Source of the DNA: Streptomyces hygroscopicus
GTDB taxonomy: Bacteria; Actinomycetota; Actinomycetes; Streptomycetales; Streptomycetaceae
Length of the DNA: 64,000 bases
Assembly (NCBI GenBank): GCA_002021875.1
Contig: CP018627.1
Span: forward strand, 5,084,001-5,148,000
Direction of reading: 5' to 3'
Shown: positions 35,293 to 44,937 of the stretch, piece after piece
Position numbering within the stretch: position 1 is the stretch's first letter
Layout of the letters: each line of letters starts with the position of its first letter
Translations under genes and position numbers: made by a program
Notes under the pieces: model-generated
Databases searched by the model: none
The model's input: the letters and a program-made list of their open reading frames with translations, nothing else
What the model was told of the DNA's origin: nothing

Positions 35293-36747
35293 TCACTCGC
35301 CGCCGAGAGCAGCCTTCATCATCGACTTGGCGATCGGCCCCGCGAGGCCGCCGCCAGAAATGTCGGCGCGGGCCGCGTCGCTGTCCTCGACCACCACCGC
35401 GACCGCGACCTTGTGGCCGCCGCCGGCATCCGCGTAGCTGATGAACCACGCGTAGGGATTGGCGCTGTTGTTCTCACCGTGCTGGGCGGTGCCGGTCTTG
35501 CCGCCCACCGTCACCCCGGGGATCTTCGCGTTGGTCCCGGTGCCCTGATCCACGACCGTCCGCATCGCGGACTGCAGCTCGGACGCGGTGTGCTTGGACA
35601 TCGCCTCGCCGTAGGTCTTGTCCTGGTTACGGTCCAGGGCGGAGGCAGTGCCGTCCGTGGTGCGGTCGACCTCGTACGGGGTCATCAGCTTGCCGTCGTT
35701 CGCGATGGCCGAGGAGACCATCGCCATCTGCAGCGGAGTGGCCGTCACATCGAACTGGCCCATACCGCTCAGGGCCGTCTGCGAGTCGTTCATCCCGCTC
35801 GGGTAGAGGCTCTTCGCGGCGCGCACCGGGATGTCCAGCTTGGAGTCGTCGAAGCCCAGCTTCTCGGCCTGCGCCGACATCTTGGACTGGCCCAGGTCCA
35901 CGGCCATCTTCGCGAAGACCGTGTTGCACGAGTACTCCAGGGCGGTGCGTATCGTCGCGTTCTTACAGGGCGCCGACCTGTTCTCGTTGTGCATATCGGT
36001 GACCGTGCCCGGCAGCCGGTACGGATCCGGGCTCTTGGTCGGCTCGTCCACCGACGAGTACAGCCCGTTCTCCAGCGCCGCGGCGGCGACCAGGACCTTG
36101 AAGGTCGAGCCCGGCGGGTACGTCTGGCGCAGCGCGCGGTTCAGCATCGGCTGCTTCTTGTCCTTCTGCAGCGCGAGCCACGCCTTCTGGTCCTTGGTGG
36201 AGGAGCCCGCGAAGCTGCCGGGGTCGTACGAGGGCGTGCTGGCCAGGCCCAGGACGGCGCCGGTCGTGGGGTCGAGTGCCACGGCCGCGCCGGTCTTGTT
36301 CCCCAGGCCCTCATAGGCGGCCTTCTGCACGGCCGGATTGATCGTGGTGATCACATCGCCGGGCTTGGACCGCTCCCGCGTCACCGCCTCGAGCGGGTTC
36401 TTCAGCCGGCTGTCGGAGCCGTCGAGGACCTGCCGGTCCAGGGCCTCGAGCTGAGTGCTGCCGTAGGACTGGGAGGCGTAGCCGGTGACCGGGGCCCAGA
36501 GCTTGCCGTCGGTGTAGGTGCGCTTGTACTTCAGGTCGCCGTCGGTGGACGCCGAGCCGGTGATCGACTTGCCGCCGGCCAGGATGTCGCCCAGCGGGCC
36601 GGCGTACTGGGAGATGGCCACACGGCTGTTGTGCGAGTTGTCCCGGAGACTGTCGCCTCTCGCCAACTGCACATAGGTGGCCCAGGCGAGCAGGGCCAGC
36701 ACGAGCAGAAGCGAGAAAATGGAGGCCCTTCGCAGCGGCTTGTTCAT
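35293..36747 (-). CDS. penicillin-binding protein (class B transpeptidase, PbpA-like)
   Basis: A 484-aa class B PBP that crosslinks peptidoglycan. It has one N-terminal helix (ASIFSLLLVLALLAWATYV), an N-terminal domain typical of PbpA-type proteins (NSRVAISQYAGPLGDILAGG, SQSYGSTQLEALDR), and transpeptidase motifs STFK (~S214), SCN (EYSCNT, ~272) and KTG (GGKTGTAQ, ~416). ATG 36747 has AAGGAG upstream. It is a second class B enzyme beside the elongation operon, inserted between folC and valS; in the gene order I know from S. coelicolor these two are close neighbours, so this may be a lineage-specific insertion or duplication. Beta-lactams would target it. Confidence 0.92.
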   Translation of the reverse strand: MNKPLRRASIFSLLLVLALLAWATYVQLARGDSLRDNSHNSRVAISQYAGPLGDILAGGKSITGSASTDGDLKYKRTYTDGKLWAPVTGYASQSYGSTQLEALDRQVLDGSDSRLKNPLEAVTRERSKPGDVITTINPAVQKAAYEGLGNKTGAAVALDPTTGAVLGLASTPSYDPGSFAGSSTKDQKAWLALQKDKKQPMLNRALRQTYPPGSTFKVLVAAAALENGLYSSVDEPTKSPDPYRLPGTVTDMHNENRSAPCKNATIRTALEYSCNTVFAKMAVDLGQSKMSAQAEKLGFDDSKLDIPVRAAKSLYPSGMNDSQTALSGMGQFDVTATPLQMAMVSSAIANDGKLMTPYEVDRTTDGTASALDRNQDKTYGEAMSKHTASELQSAMRTVVDQGTGTNAKIPGVTVGGKTGTAQHGENNSANPYAWFISYADAGGGHKVAVAVVVEDSDAARADISGGGLAGPIAKSMMKAALGGE

Positions 36748-36899
36748 GGAGGGTGGAGCTCCTTCCGGGACGTACTGCCGGAGAACTCCCGGAAGGCAGT
36801 GTTTGGTTCCCAGTGGGGCTTTGCTGTGCGGTGCCTGTGAGGCGTTTGTGAGGCGTTTGTGAGGCTTCTCAGGGCGTCTGTGGCACATCGCACACACCA

Positions 36900-36932
36900 A
36901 GGCGCCCCCGCCGGAATCCGGCGGGGGCGCCT
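36900..36932 (-). terminator. terminator of valS
   Basis: A perfect 15-bp inverted repeat AGGCGCCCCCGCCGG/CCGGCGGGGGCGCCT with a 3-nt loop lies about 62-94 nt past the valS stop and upstream of the PBP gene. Confidence 0.85.
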
Positions 36933-36963
36933 CGTGCGATCAGTGCCGACCGGCCTTCGGCCA

Positions 36964-36996
36964 GCCCTCGGTCAGCCCCCGGTCAGCCCTCGGTCA
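36964..36996 (-). repeat. three 11-bp direct repeats carrying the valS stop codon
   Basis: Three tandem copies of an 11-bp unit (gccctcggtca and one variant gcccccggtca) lie at 36964-36974, 36975-36985 and 36986-36996. Read on the minus strand each gives TGA, and the first encountered (36994-36996) is the valS stop. As 11 is not a multiple of 3, the TGAs fall in all three frames. Confidence 0.85.
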
Positions 36997-39627
36997 GCCC
37001 TTGGGGAGGGCCGCCAACTGGGCGGTGATCCGAGCGATATCGGCCTCGGCGGTCGCCTGCCGGGTGCGGATCTTCTCCACCACATGGTCGGGGGCCTTGG
37101 CCAGGAAGCCCTCGTTGGACAGCTTCGCGGTCGTCTGCGCCTTGTCCTTCTCGGCCGCGGCGAGGTCCTTGGCCAGCCGCTTGCGCTCGGCCTCGACGTC
37201 GATCGCACCGGAGAGGTCCAGCGCCACGGTCGCGCCCGCGACCGGCAGCGAGGCGGTGGCCGTGAAGTCCTCACCGGCCGGCTGGAGGCGCAGCAGGGAG
37301 CGCATCGCGTCCTCGTGGGCGGCGAGCGAGGTGCCGGACAGCTCCAGCCGCGCCGGGACCCGCTGACCGGGCTGGAGGCCCTGGTCGGCGCGGAACCGGC
37401 GGACCTCGGTGACCACCTGCTGGAGGTTCTCGATCTCCCGCTCGGCAGCCTCGTCCCGGAAGCCGCTGTCGCCGGGCCACTCCGCGATGACGACGGACTC
37501 CCGGCCGGTCAGCGAGGTCCACAGCTTCTCGGTGACGAACGGGACCACCGGGTGCAGCAGCCGCAGCGTGATGTCCAGGACCTCGCCGAGGACGCGCCGC
37601 GCGGCGTCGGCCTCCGCACCGCCCTTGGCGAAGGTGGTCTTGGACAGCTCGACGTACCAGTCGAAGACCTCGTCCCACGCGAAGTGGTAGAGGACGTCGG
37701 AGAGCTTGGCGAACTGGTAGTCCTCGTAGTACGCGTCGACCTCGGCGACCACCGCGTTCAGCCGGGACAGAATCCAGCGGTCGGTGGCGGACAGCCGCTC
37801 GGGGGCAGGGAGTTCGCCCTCGACCGTCGCCCCGTTCATCAGCGCGAAGCGGGTCGCGTTCCAGATCTTGTTGGCGAAGTTGCGGGACGCCTGGACCCAG
37901 TCCTCGCCGATCGGAACGTCGACCCCGGGGTTGGCGCCCCGGGCCAGGGTGAAGCGGACGGCGTCCGATCCGTAGGTGTCCATCCAGTCCAGCGGATTGA
38001 CCGCGTTGCCAAAGGACTTGGACATCTTCTTGCCGAACTGGTCACGCACCATGCCGTGCAGCGCGATGGTGTGGAACGGCGGGGTGCCGTCCATCGCGTA
38101 CAGGCCGAACATCATCATCCGGGCGACCCAGAAGAAGAGGATGTCGTAGCCGGTGACCAGGACCGAGTTCGGATAGAACTTCTCCATGCTCTCGGTCTGC
38201 TCGGGCCAGCCGAGCGTGGAGAACGGCCACAGGCCGGACGAGAACCAGGTGTCCAGGACATCGCTGTCCTGGTGCCAGCCCTCGCCGCTCGGCGGCTCCT
38301 CGTTCGGTCCGACGCAGACGACCTCGCCGTTCGGCCCGTACCAGACCGGGATCCGGTGGCCCCACCACAGCTGGCGCGAGATGCACCAGTCGTGGAGGTT
38401 GTCGACCCAGTCGAAGTAGCGCTTCGACATGTCCTCCGGGTGGATCTTCACCCGGCCGTCGCGGACCGCGTCGCCCGCGGCCTTGGCCAGCGGGCCGACC
38501 TTGACCCACCACTGCATGGACAGCCGCGGCTCGATGGTCGTCTTACAGCGCGAGCAGTGGCCCACGGAGTGGGTGTACGGGCGCTTCTCGGCGACGATCC
38601 GGCCCTCGGCGCGCAGGGCGCCGACGACGGCGCTGCGCGCCTCAAGGCGGTCCAGGCCCTGGAAGGGGCCGTGGGCGGTGATGACCGCGTGCTCGTCCAT
38701 GACGGTCAGGTTCGGCAGGCCGTGCCGCTGGCCGATCTCGAAGTCGTTCGGGTCGTGGGCCGGGGTGACCTTGACCGCGCCGGTGCCGAACTCGGGGTCG
38801 ACATGCTCGTCGGCGACGATCGGGATCCGGCGGCCGGTGAGCGGCAGTTCGATCTCGGTGCCGACCAGATGGCGGTAGCGCTCGTCGCCGGGGTGGACGG
38901 CGACCGCGGTGTCGCCCAGCATCGTCTCGGCACGAGTCGTCGCCACGATGATAGAAGCGTCGCCCTCTCCGTACCGGATCGAGACGAGTTCGCCGTCATC
39001 GTCGTCGTACTCCACCTCGATGTCCGAGATGGCCGTAAGGCAGCGCGGGCACCAGTTGATGATGCGCTCGGCGCGGTAGATCAGCTCGTCCTCGTAGAGC
39101 CGCTTGAAGATCGTCTGGACGGCCTTGGAGAGCCCCTCGTCCATGGTGAAGCGCTCACGGTTCCAGGCGACGCCGTCGCCCAGGCGACGCATCTGGCCGG
39201 AGATCTGGCCGCCGGACTCGCCCTTCCACTGCCAGACGCGCTCGACGAACGCCTCACGGCCCAGGTCGTGGCGGGAGACGCCCTCCTTGGCCAGCTCGCG
39301 CTCGACCACGTTCTGCGTGGCGATACCGGCGTGGTCCATACCGGGCTGCCAGAGCGTCTCAAAGCCCTGCATTCGCTTGCGCCGGGTGAGCGCATCGATG
39401 ATCGTGTGCTCGAAGGCATGGCCGAGGTGGAGCGAGCCGGTCACATTGGGGGGCGGGATGACAATGGTGTAGGGCTCTTTGTCGCTCTTCGCGTCCGCCT
39501 CGAAGTAACCGCGCTCTACCCAGCGCTCGTACAGCGGCCCCTCTACATCGGCCGGCGCGTACTGGGTCGGCAGTTCGGGGTGGCTGTTCGGCCCGCTCGT
39601 GGGGCGCTGCGAAGAGTTCTCGGTCAC
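36994..39627 (-). CDS. valS: valyl-tRNA synthetase
   Basis: A class I aminoacyl-tRNA synthetase of 877 aa that charges tRNA-Val. Motifs: [18 protein letters not shown] (HIGH signature), editing domain with [42 protein letters not shown] (KMSKS, about residue 534) and a C-terminal coiled-coil arm ([20 protein letters not shown]). Start is GTG 39627 ([12 protein letters not shown]); a GGAG lies immediately before it, which is close for a ribosome site. Its 117-nt upstream region is shared with the divergent paralogue cluster. No T-box leader is seen. Confidence 0.97.
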   Translation of the reverse strand: MTENSSQRPTSGPNSHPELPTQYAPADVEGPLYERWVERGYFEADAKSDKEPYTIVIPPPNVTGSLHLGHAFEHTIIDALTRRKRMQGFETLWQPGMDHAGIATQNVVERELAKEGVSRHDLGREAFVERVWQWKGESGGQISGQMRRLGDGVAWNRERFTMDEGLSKAVQTIFKRLYEDELIYRAERIINWCPRCLTAISDIEVEYDDDDGELVSIRYGEGDASIIVATTRAETMLGDTAVAVHPGDERYRHLVGTEIELPLTGRRIPIVADEHVDPEFGTGAVKVTPAHDPNDFEIGQRHGLPNLTVMDEHAVITAHGPFQGLDRLEARSAVVGALRAEGRIVAEKRPYTHSVGHCSRCKTTIEPRLSMQWWVKVGPLAKAAGDAVRDGRVKIHPEDMSKRYFDWVDNLHDWCISRQLWWGHRIPVWYGPNGEVVCVGPNEEPPSGEGWHQDSDVLDTWFSSGLWPFSTLGWPEQTESMEKFYPNSVLVTGYDILFFWVARMMMFGLYAMDGTPPFHTIALHGMVRDQFGKKMSKSFGNAVNPLDWMDTYGSDAVRFTLARGANPGVDVPIGEDWVQASRNFANKIWNATRFALMNGATVEGELPAPERLSATDRWILSRLNAVVAEVDAYYEDYQFAKLSDVLYHFAWDEVFDWYVELSKTTFAKGGAEADAARRVLGEVLDITLRLLHPVVPFVTEKLWTSLTGRESVVIAEWPGDSGFRDEAAEREIENLQQVVTEVRRFRADQGLQPGQRVPARLELSGTSLAAHEDAMRSLLRLQPAGEDFTATASLPVAGATVALDLSGAIDVEAERKRLAKDLAAAEKDKAQTTAKLSNEGFLAKAPDHVVEKIRTRQATAEADIARITAQLAALPKG

Positions 39628-39744
39628 CTCCGCAGTCTAAAGGGCCGCGGCCTTCCGTTACGAACCCGTTGTGGCCCCGGGGCCAAGGCGCCCTGGGCCG
39701 TCGGGAAGGATGTTTGGAACTGTCATGCGCATAAGGAGAGGCAC

Positions 39745-40698
39745 ATGAGCCATCAGCAGCCGCCGCCGCAGCCCGGCCCCTACGGGGGCCAGCCAGGGGC
39801 GTACGGCGCCGGCCAGCCGCCGGTGCCCAATCCGTATGCGCAGACACCGGGCTACGGCCAGCCGCCGCAGGGCGGCTACGGTCAGCCGAGCCCTTACGGC
39901 GGGTCCGGCGGCTATGGACACCCTCAGCCCGCGAACCCTTACGGGCAGCCTCCCCAGCCGCCCCAGCCGAGCCCTGTGCCCCAGCAAGGCCCCGTGCCCC
40001 AGCAGGGCCCGGGTTACTACGGCGGGCCCCAGGCGCCGCCGCCCCAGGGACCGGCGGCCGGTGGCCGCGGTAAGGGCCGCAAGGTGGGTCTCGCGGTCGG
40101 CGCGGTGGTGGTCGTGGGGGCGCTGGGGGCGGGGGCGTTCATGCTGTTCGGCGGCGGCAGCGGCGGCCCGTACAAGCTGACCACGCCCAAGACCGTGGCC
40201 GCGGACTACGAGCGCCAGGGCTCGGGCACGGACGACAGTGATCTGTCGGCGGCGGGCAGGAAGGACCTCCAGCAGGTGCCGGTCGTCAAGGACCCGCATC
40301 TGGTGGCGGCCGACTACCAGACCTCCGGCAAGGAGATGCTGAAGTTCACCGGCGTCTGGGGCGAGGTGACCGACCCGGCACGGGGCGCGGATCTCGCACT
40401 GGCGGTCATCGTCAAGACGCTGCAGGACAACGGCACCGCGCAGGCCAAGGGCAGCCCCCAGACGTTCTCCCCGGACGGCTTCGACGGGGACGTCCTGAAG
40501 TGCCAGTCCATGAAGTTCACCTCGGATCAGGGATCCATGGAGGCCCCCGCGTGCGTCTGGGGCGACAAGGACACCCTGGGCGTCACAGTCATGGCGGACC
40601 CGGCGGCCGCGGTTCTCGGCGGCGGTATGTCCCTCGAGGACGCCGCCGGCCTCACGGCCAAGGTGCGCAAGGACGCGCGCGTCGAGATCGACGGCTAG
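39745..40698 (+). CDS. anchored protein 1 of a tandem paralogous trio, 317 aa
   Basis: Uncharacterised. The N-terminal ~115 residues are Pro/Gln/Gly/Tyr-rich (repeats of QPGPYG, NPYGQ, PQPP), cytoplasmic; basic GRGKGRK precedes one membrane helix ([20 protein letters not shown]). The outer domain (~180 aa) has YKLTTPKTVAADYE, FTGVWGEVTDPARG, and two cysteines (LKCQSMKFT, PACVWGDKD) that could form a disulphide; it ends in AGLTAKVRKDARVEI. The next two genes share the same architecture. ATG 39745 has AAGGAGAGG upstream. It heads a probable three-gene operon divergent from valS. Confidence 0.83.
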   Translation: MSHQQPPPQPGPYGGQPGAYGAGQPPVPNPYAQTPGYGQPPQGGYGQPSPYGGSGGYGHPQPANPYGQPPQPPQPSPVPQQGPVPQQGPGYYGGPQAPPPQGPAAGGRGKGRKVGLAVGAVVVVGALGAGAFMLFGGGSGGPYKLTTPKTVAADYERQGSGTDDSDLSAAGRKDLQQVPVVKDPHLVAADYQTSGKEMLKFTGVWGEVTDPARGADLALAVIVKTLQDNGTAQAKGSPQTFSPDGFDGDVLKCQSMKFTSDQGSMEAPACVWGDKDTLGVTVMADPAAAVLGGGMSLEDAAGLTAKVRKDARVEIDG

Positions 40699-40751
40699 CC
40701 CGCGACCGGCGAACAGCAACACAACAGCGGTTTCACCAACGAGGGATACAG

Positions 40752-41741
40752 ATGAGCTACAACCAGCCGGGCCCCTATGGCCAGCAGCCCCAACAGCCGG
40801 GTCCCTACGGACAGGGTGGTGCGGCCGGCCAGCCCGGCTACGGCTACCCGCAGCAGCCGGGTCCCTATGGACAGCCGCCGCAGCCGCCGCAGCCGGGCTA
40901 CGGCTACCCCGGGCAGCCGCAGGGGCAGCCGGGCCCCTACGGACAGCCCCCGAACCCGTACGGCCAGCAGCAGCCGTACGGCCAGCCGGGCATGCCGGGC
41001 CCGTACCAGCCGGACCCGGGGCAGGGTGGCGGCAAGAAGAAGGGCCTGTGGGTCGCGATCGGCGCGGTGGTCGTGGTGGCCGCGATCGTCGGCGGCGTCC
41101 TGGTGATCCAGGGCGGGGACGACAACGGTGGCGGCGGCGGCGGTAAGGTCGCCGACGACGGCAAGCGGTACAAGCTCACCACCCCCGAGACGGTGGCCGG
41201 CGACTACACCAAGGAGTCCTCCGGCGCCGGCGGCGGGCTCACCTCCTCGGACGCGGACGACTTCGAGAAGTTCGGCGTCAGCAACCCCGAGCCCGTGAGC
41301 GCGGAGTACAAGTCCGGCGAGGGCATGAGCGTGAAGAAGCTGCAGCTCAACGGGGTCTGGGGCGAGGTGAAGGACCCGGAGGCGGTAGTCGACGGCGCCT
41401 TCGCGAAGATCGCTCAGGAGGCCGAGAAGGACTCCTCGACCAGCAGCGGGATGAAGGCCGAGCTCGTGGGCAGCCCGGAGTCGGTGACGCCCAGCGGCTT
41501 CGAGAACGCCGTGATGAAGTGCCAGAACACCAAGTTCACCCCGGGCGAGGGCTCCAGCTCCAGCGGCATACCCAGCAAGGGGTTCACGATCCCGATCTGC
41601 ATGTGGGGCGACAACAGCACGGTGGGCTATGTGGTCGTCTCCGACGCGGCCGCGGCGCTGTCCGGCAACGGCATGTCGCTCGACGACGCCGCTGACATCA
41701 CCGCGAAGGTCCGCAACGACGCGCGCGTGGAGATCAAGTAG
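40752..41741 (+). CDS. anchored protein 2 of a tandem paralogous trio, 329 aa
   Basis: A paralogue of the preceding protein. It has a cytoplasmic low-complexity tail with many QPGPYGQ and GYGYPGQP units, the basic KKKG, one membrane helix (LWVAIGAVVVVAAIVGGVLV), a Gly/Asp linker, then YKLTTPETVAGDYTKESS, LNGVWGEVKDPEA, MKCQNTKFTPGEG and ICMWGDNSTVGYVVVSDAAA, ending DITAKVRNDARVEIK. The two outer cysteines and the xVWGEVxDP and xWGD boxes match paralogue 1. It lies 53 nt past paralogue 1. The function is unknown; such PG/PQ-rich tails resemble those of FHA- or kinase-interacting actinobacterial anchors, but that is only an inference. Confidence 0.83.
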   Translation: MSYNQPGPYGQQPQQPGPYGQGGAAGQPGYGYPQQPGPYGQPPQPPQPGYGYPGQPQGQPGPYGQPPNPYGQQQPYGQPGMPGPYQPDPGQGGGKKKGLWVAIGAVVVVAAIVGGVLVIQGGDDNGGGGGGKVADDGKRYKLTTPETVAGDYTKESSGAGGGLTSSDADDFEKFGVSNPEPVSAEYKSGEGMSVKKLQLNGVWGEVKDPEAVVDGAFAKIAQEAEKDSSTSSGMKAELVGSPESVTPSGFENAVMKCQNTKFTPGEGSSSSGIPSKGFTIPICMWGDNSTVGYVVVSDAAAALSGNGMSLDDAADITAKVRNDARVEIK

Positions 41742-41799
41742 CCGAGCGGGCCGCCCAGTTCACAGGCCACAGCCGATCCGGAGGGGGACCCCCACAGCC

Positions 41800-42645
41800 A
41801 TGAGCCACAACCAGCCACCGCCACCGGGGCCCTACGGCGGCGGACCCAGCCCGTACGGGGGCGCTCAGCCCAATCCGTACAGCGGAGGGCAGCAGCAGCC
41901 CGCGGAGCCCAACCCGTACGCGCAGCCGCAGGGTTACGGCTATCCGCAAGCGCCGCCCCCGCAGGGCTACGGCTACCCGCAGCAGCAGGCGGGTCCCTAC
42001 GGCCAGCCGCCCTACCCCGCGCCGCCCCCGGCCGGCGGGGGCGGCAACCGCACCAAGATCATCGCAGTGACGTTGGCCGGGCTCGTGGTGGTGGGCGCGA
42101 TCGTCACCGGCGCCGTGGTGCTGTCCGGCGGCGACGACGGCCCGAAGTCGATGAAGCTGGTCACCCCCAAGACGCTCGACGACGGCACGTACACGCTGGA
42201 CAAGGGCACGGACGACCTCGACAACGAGGGCACCAGCGTGCAGGGCAGCATGCCCGAGGGCGCGACCTCTGTCCTGGCCCAGTACAAGCGGTCGGACGAC
42301 GACAACTCGGGGCTCGCCTTCTCCGGGATGTACGGCGAGATCAGGGACCCGGAGGCGGTCCGGGACGAGATGTTCAAGGGCTTCGCGGGCGGCGACGGCT
42401 CCCCCACGGTGGAGGAGAAGCGCAAGCGGTTCCAGCCGGAGGGCGCTGACGGCCCCTCGGTGGAGTGCGAGGTGGTCAAGCTCTACGACCGGATCTACGC
42501 CCCGGCCTGCGTCTGGGCGGAGGAGACGGACGCGGCGATGGTGCTCGACGTCAACGCGGAGAACACCTCGCCGTCGGACGCCGACATGGAGTCCTTCGCC
42601 AAGGTGACCGCGGGCATCTACCAGGACACCCGCAAGCCCGCCTGA
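41800..42645 (+). CDS. anchored protein 3 of a tandem paralogous trio, 281 aa
   Basis: The third and most divergent copy. Its cytoplasmic tail is NPYAQPQGYGYPQAPPP-like, with one membrane helix (IIAVTLAGLVVVGAIVTGAVVL) and an outer domain with MKLVTPKTLDDGTYTLD, LAFSGMYGEIRDPEAV, VECEVVKLYD and APACVWAEETDAAMVLDV. The two cysteines and the GEIRDPEA box are kept, but WGD is replaced by WAEE. The ATG at 41800 has GGAGGGGGACC upstream, and the gene starts 58 nt past paralogue 2. A bidirectional terminator (42681-42714) closes the operon. Confidence 0.82.
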   Translation: MSHNQPPPPGPYGGGPSPYGGAQPNPYSGGQQQPAEPNPYAQPQGYGYPQAPPPQGYGYPQQQAGPYGQPPYPAPPPAGGGGNRTKIIAVTLAGLVVVGAIVTGAVVLSGGDDGPKSMKLVTPKTLDDGTYTLDKGTDDLDNEGTSVQGSMPEGATSVLAQYKRSDDDNSGLAFSGMYGEIRDPEAVRDEMFKGFAGGDGSPTVEEKRKRFQPEGADGPSVECEVVKLYDRIYAPACVWAEETDAAMVLDVNAENTSPSDADMESFAKVTAGIYQDTRKPA

Positions 42646-42680
42646 ACCGCCCGTAAGGCGCCCACAGGGCGCGTACGACA

Positions 42681-42714
42681 CGAAGAGGGCCCCGGGAGAC
42701 CGGGGCCCTCTTCG
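42681..42714. terminator. bidirectional terminator between the paralogue trio and clpX
   Basis: A perfect 15-bp inverted repeat (CGAAGAGGGCCCCGG and complement) with a 4-nt loop lies between the convergent genes; it begins 36 nt past the trio stop and 37 nt past the clpX stop. Confidence 0.9.
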
Positions 42715-42750
42715 CATGCTCTCTGCGGGGCGACTACGCGTGCGTGGCGC

Positions 42751-44037
42751 CTACGCGCTCTTCTCGTGCCGCTCGCCCGGCTCGGTGCCCCGGGTGCGGG
42801 GCACCAGCGTGGGATTCACATTGGAGTGCACGACGTCCTCGGTGATGACGACGCGGGCCACGTCCTTGCGGGACGGCACCTCGTACATCGCCGACATCAG
42901 CACTTCCTCGATGATGGCGCGCAGGCCCCGGGCCCCGGTGCCGCGCAGGATCGCCTGGTCGGCGATGGCCTCCAGGGCCGGACGGTCGAAGTCCAGCTCC
43001 ACACCGTCGAGTTCGAACAGCCGCTGGTACTGCTTCACCAGCGCGTTCCGCGGCTCGACGAGGATCTGCAGCAGCGCCTCGCGGTCGAGGTTGTGGACGG
43101 AGGTGATGACCGGGAGACGGCCGATGAATTCCGGGATCATTCCGAACTTCACCAGGTCCTCGGGCATGACCTCCTGGAACTGGTCGCTCGCCTCGATCTC
43201 GCGCTTGGAGCGGATCGTGGCGCCGAACCCGATGCCCTTGGCACCCGCCCGCGACTCGATGATCTTCTCCAGACCGGCGAAGGCACCGCCCACGATGAAC
43301 AGCACATTCGTGGTGTCGATCTGGATGAACTCCTGGTGCGGATGTTTCCGGCCGCCCTGCGGCGGCACCGACGCCGTGGTCCCTTCCAGGATCTTCAGCA
43401 GCGCCTGCTGAACGCCCTCGCCGGACACATCGCGGGTGATCGAGGGGTTCTCGCTCTTACGGGCCACCTTGTCGATCTCGTCGATGTAGATGATGCCCGT
43501 CTCGGCCTTCTTGACGTCGTAGTCAGCGGCCTGGATCAGCTTGAGGAGGATGTTCTCCACGTCCTCGCCGACATAGCCCGCCTCGGTGAGCGCGGTGGCG
43601 TCGGCGATGGCGAAGGGGACGTTGAGCATCCGGGCGAGGGTCTGCGCCAGCAGGGTCTTGCCGGAGCCGGTGGGGCCGAGCAGCAGAATGTTGGACTTGG
43701 CCAACTCGATGCCGTCGTCCCGGCTGTGGCCGCCGTTCTCGCCCGCCTGAACCCGCTTGTAGTGGTTGTAGACGGCGACCGAGAGGGCCTTCTTGGCGGC
43801 CTCCTGGCCGACCACGTAGCCCTCGAGGAATTCATAGATCTCGCGCGGCTTGGGGAGTTCCTCCCAGCGCACTTCGGAGGTCTCGGCGAGCTCCTCCTCG
43901 ATGATCTCGTTGCAGAGATCGATGCATTCATCGCAGATGTACACACCCGGGCCCGCGATGAGCTTCTTCACCTGCTTCTGGCTCTTCCCGCAGAACGAGC
44001 ACTTGAGCAGGTCGCCGCCGTCACCGATGCGTGCCAC
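42751..44037 (-). CDS. clpX: ATP-dependent Clp protease ATP-binding subunit ClpX
   Basis: ClpX unfolds substrates and feeds them to ClpP. The 428-aa protein has the N-terminal zinc-binding domain CSFCGKSQ...CDECIDLC (residues ~13-38), then AAA+ motifs: Walker [16 protein letters not shown] (about 118), Walker [15 protein letters not shown], the pore loop [10 protein letters not shown], and sensor [17 protein letters not shown]. The start is GTG 44037, preceded by GGGGAAG. It lies downstream of clpP2, separated by a 182-nt gap with a hairpin. Confidence 0.98.
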   Translation of the reverse strand: MARIGDGGDLLKCSFCGKSQKQVKKLIAGPGVYICDECIDLCNEIIEEELAETSEVRWEELPKPREIYEFLEGYVVGQEAAKKALSVAVYNHYKRVQAGENGGHSRDDGIELAKSNILLLGPTGSGKTLLAQTLARMLNVPFAIADATALTEAGYVGEDVENILLKLIQAADYDVKKAETGIIYIDEIDKVARKSENPSITRDVSGEGVQQALLKILEGTTASVPPQGGRKHPHQEFIQIDTTNVLFIVGGAFAGLEKIIESRAGAKGIGFGATIRSKREIEASDQFQEVMPEDLVKFGMIPEFIGRLPVITSVHNLDREALLQILVEPRNALVKQYQRLFELDGVELDFDRPALEAIADQAILRGTGARGLRAIIEEVLMSAMYEVPSRKDVARVVITEDVVHSNVNPTLVPRTRGTEPGERHEKSA

Positions 44038-44175
44038 GAGGTGCTTCCCCTTCGCCTTGGATCCGCTTTGCTGCGCGGAACCGGGTGCTTGCGCTGCGCT
44101 TTCTGCTTCTTTTCCCGTGGGCCGGGGCCCCCAGCCCTCTACGACGGTACCTTGCCGGGCCCCCGGTTCGGGCCC

Positions 44176-44200
44176 CCCTTGGACCTACTCGGTCCAAGGG
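44176..44200 (-). terminator. hairpin between clpP2 and clpX
   Basis: A perfect 10-bp inverted repeat CCCTTGGACC/GGTCCAAGGG with a 5-nt loop lies 20 nt past the clpP2 stop. It may terminate clpP1-clpP2 transcription or limit read-through into clpX. Confidence 0.65.
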
Positions 44201-44219
44201 AGGTGTCGCCACCGAAGAT

Positions 44220-44891
44220 TCAGCCGAGACCGACCGACGTCTTGCGGGTGGAAACGATCTGGTCGACAAGACCGTACGCCAGGGACTCCTCGGCCGTGAG
44301 GATCTTGTCCCGCTCGATATCGTCGCGGATCTTCTCGATGGGCGTGGTGGAGTGCTTGGCCAGCATCTCCTCGAGCTGCGAGCGCATCCGCAGGATCTCG
44401 TTGGCCGCGATCTCCAAGTCGGAGACCTGACCACGCCCGGTCTCACTGTACGGCTGGTGGATCAGGATGCGGGCATTGGGCAGGGCCATCCGCTTGCCCG
44501 GCGTACCGGCGGCGAGCAGCACGGCCGCGGCGGACGCCGCCTGACCCATGCAGACCGTCTGGATATCGGGCTTGACGAACTGCATCGTGTCGTAAATGGC
44601 GGTCAGCGCGGTGAACGAGCCGCCGGGAGAGTTGATGTAGACCGAAATGTCACGGTCCGGGTCCATCGACTCCAGGCACAGCAGCTGCGCCATGACGTCG
44701 TTGGCCGAGGCGTCGTCGATCTGGACGCCCAGGAAGATCACGCGCTCCTCGAAGAGCTTCGCGTACGGGTCGTACTCGCGGATGCCCTGGGAGGTGCGCT
44801 CGACGAAACGCGGAACGACATAGCGGGATTCGGCCATCGGGCCCGTGTACAGGCCGCTGCCGGGGAAGTTGCTCATCTGGGTCTTCACCAT
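44220..44891 (-). CDS. clpP2: ATP-dependent Clp protease proteolytic subunit ClpP2
   Basis: A serine peptidase subunit of 223 aa. It forms mixed ClpP1P2 tetradecamers that degrade unfolded proteins delivered by ClpX or ClpC. The active serine lies in [15 protein letters not shown], the histidine in ARILIHQP, and [20 protein letters not shown] precedes. The N-terminus has [12 protein letters not shown]. The start could be ATG 44891 (MVKTQM) or ATG 44876 (MSNFPG). It follows clpP1 by 46 nt; the two are co-transcribed. Confidence 0.96.
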   Translation of the reverse strand: MVKTQMSNFPGSGLYTGPMAESRYVVPRFVERTSQGIREYDPYAKLFEERVIFLGVQIDDASANDVMAQLLCLESMDPDRDISVYINSPGGSFTALTAIYDTMQFVKPDIQTVCMGQAASAAAVLLAAGTPGKRMALPNARILIHQPYSETGRGQVSDLEIAANEILRMRSQLEEMLAKHSTTPIEKIRDDIERDKILTAEESLAYGLVDQIVSTRKTSVGLG

Positions 44892-44937
44892 CCTGTGGCG
44901 ATCTGGGGGCTGGAGGTCGGCTACGGGACGGCGGGAC

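Noticed and set aside
36859..39744. Plus-strand frame opposite valS that runs in frame into anchored protein 1
   Set aside because: valS is unmistakable on the other strand; the anchored protein has its own ribosome site at 39745.
39628..39744. T-box leader for valS
   Set aside because: The 117-nt region is too short and shows no T-box or specifier stem.
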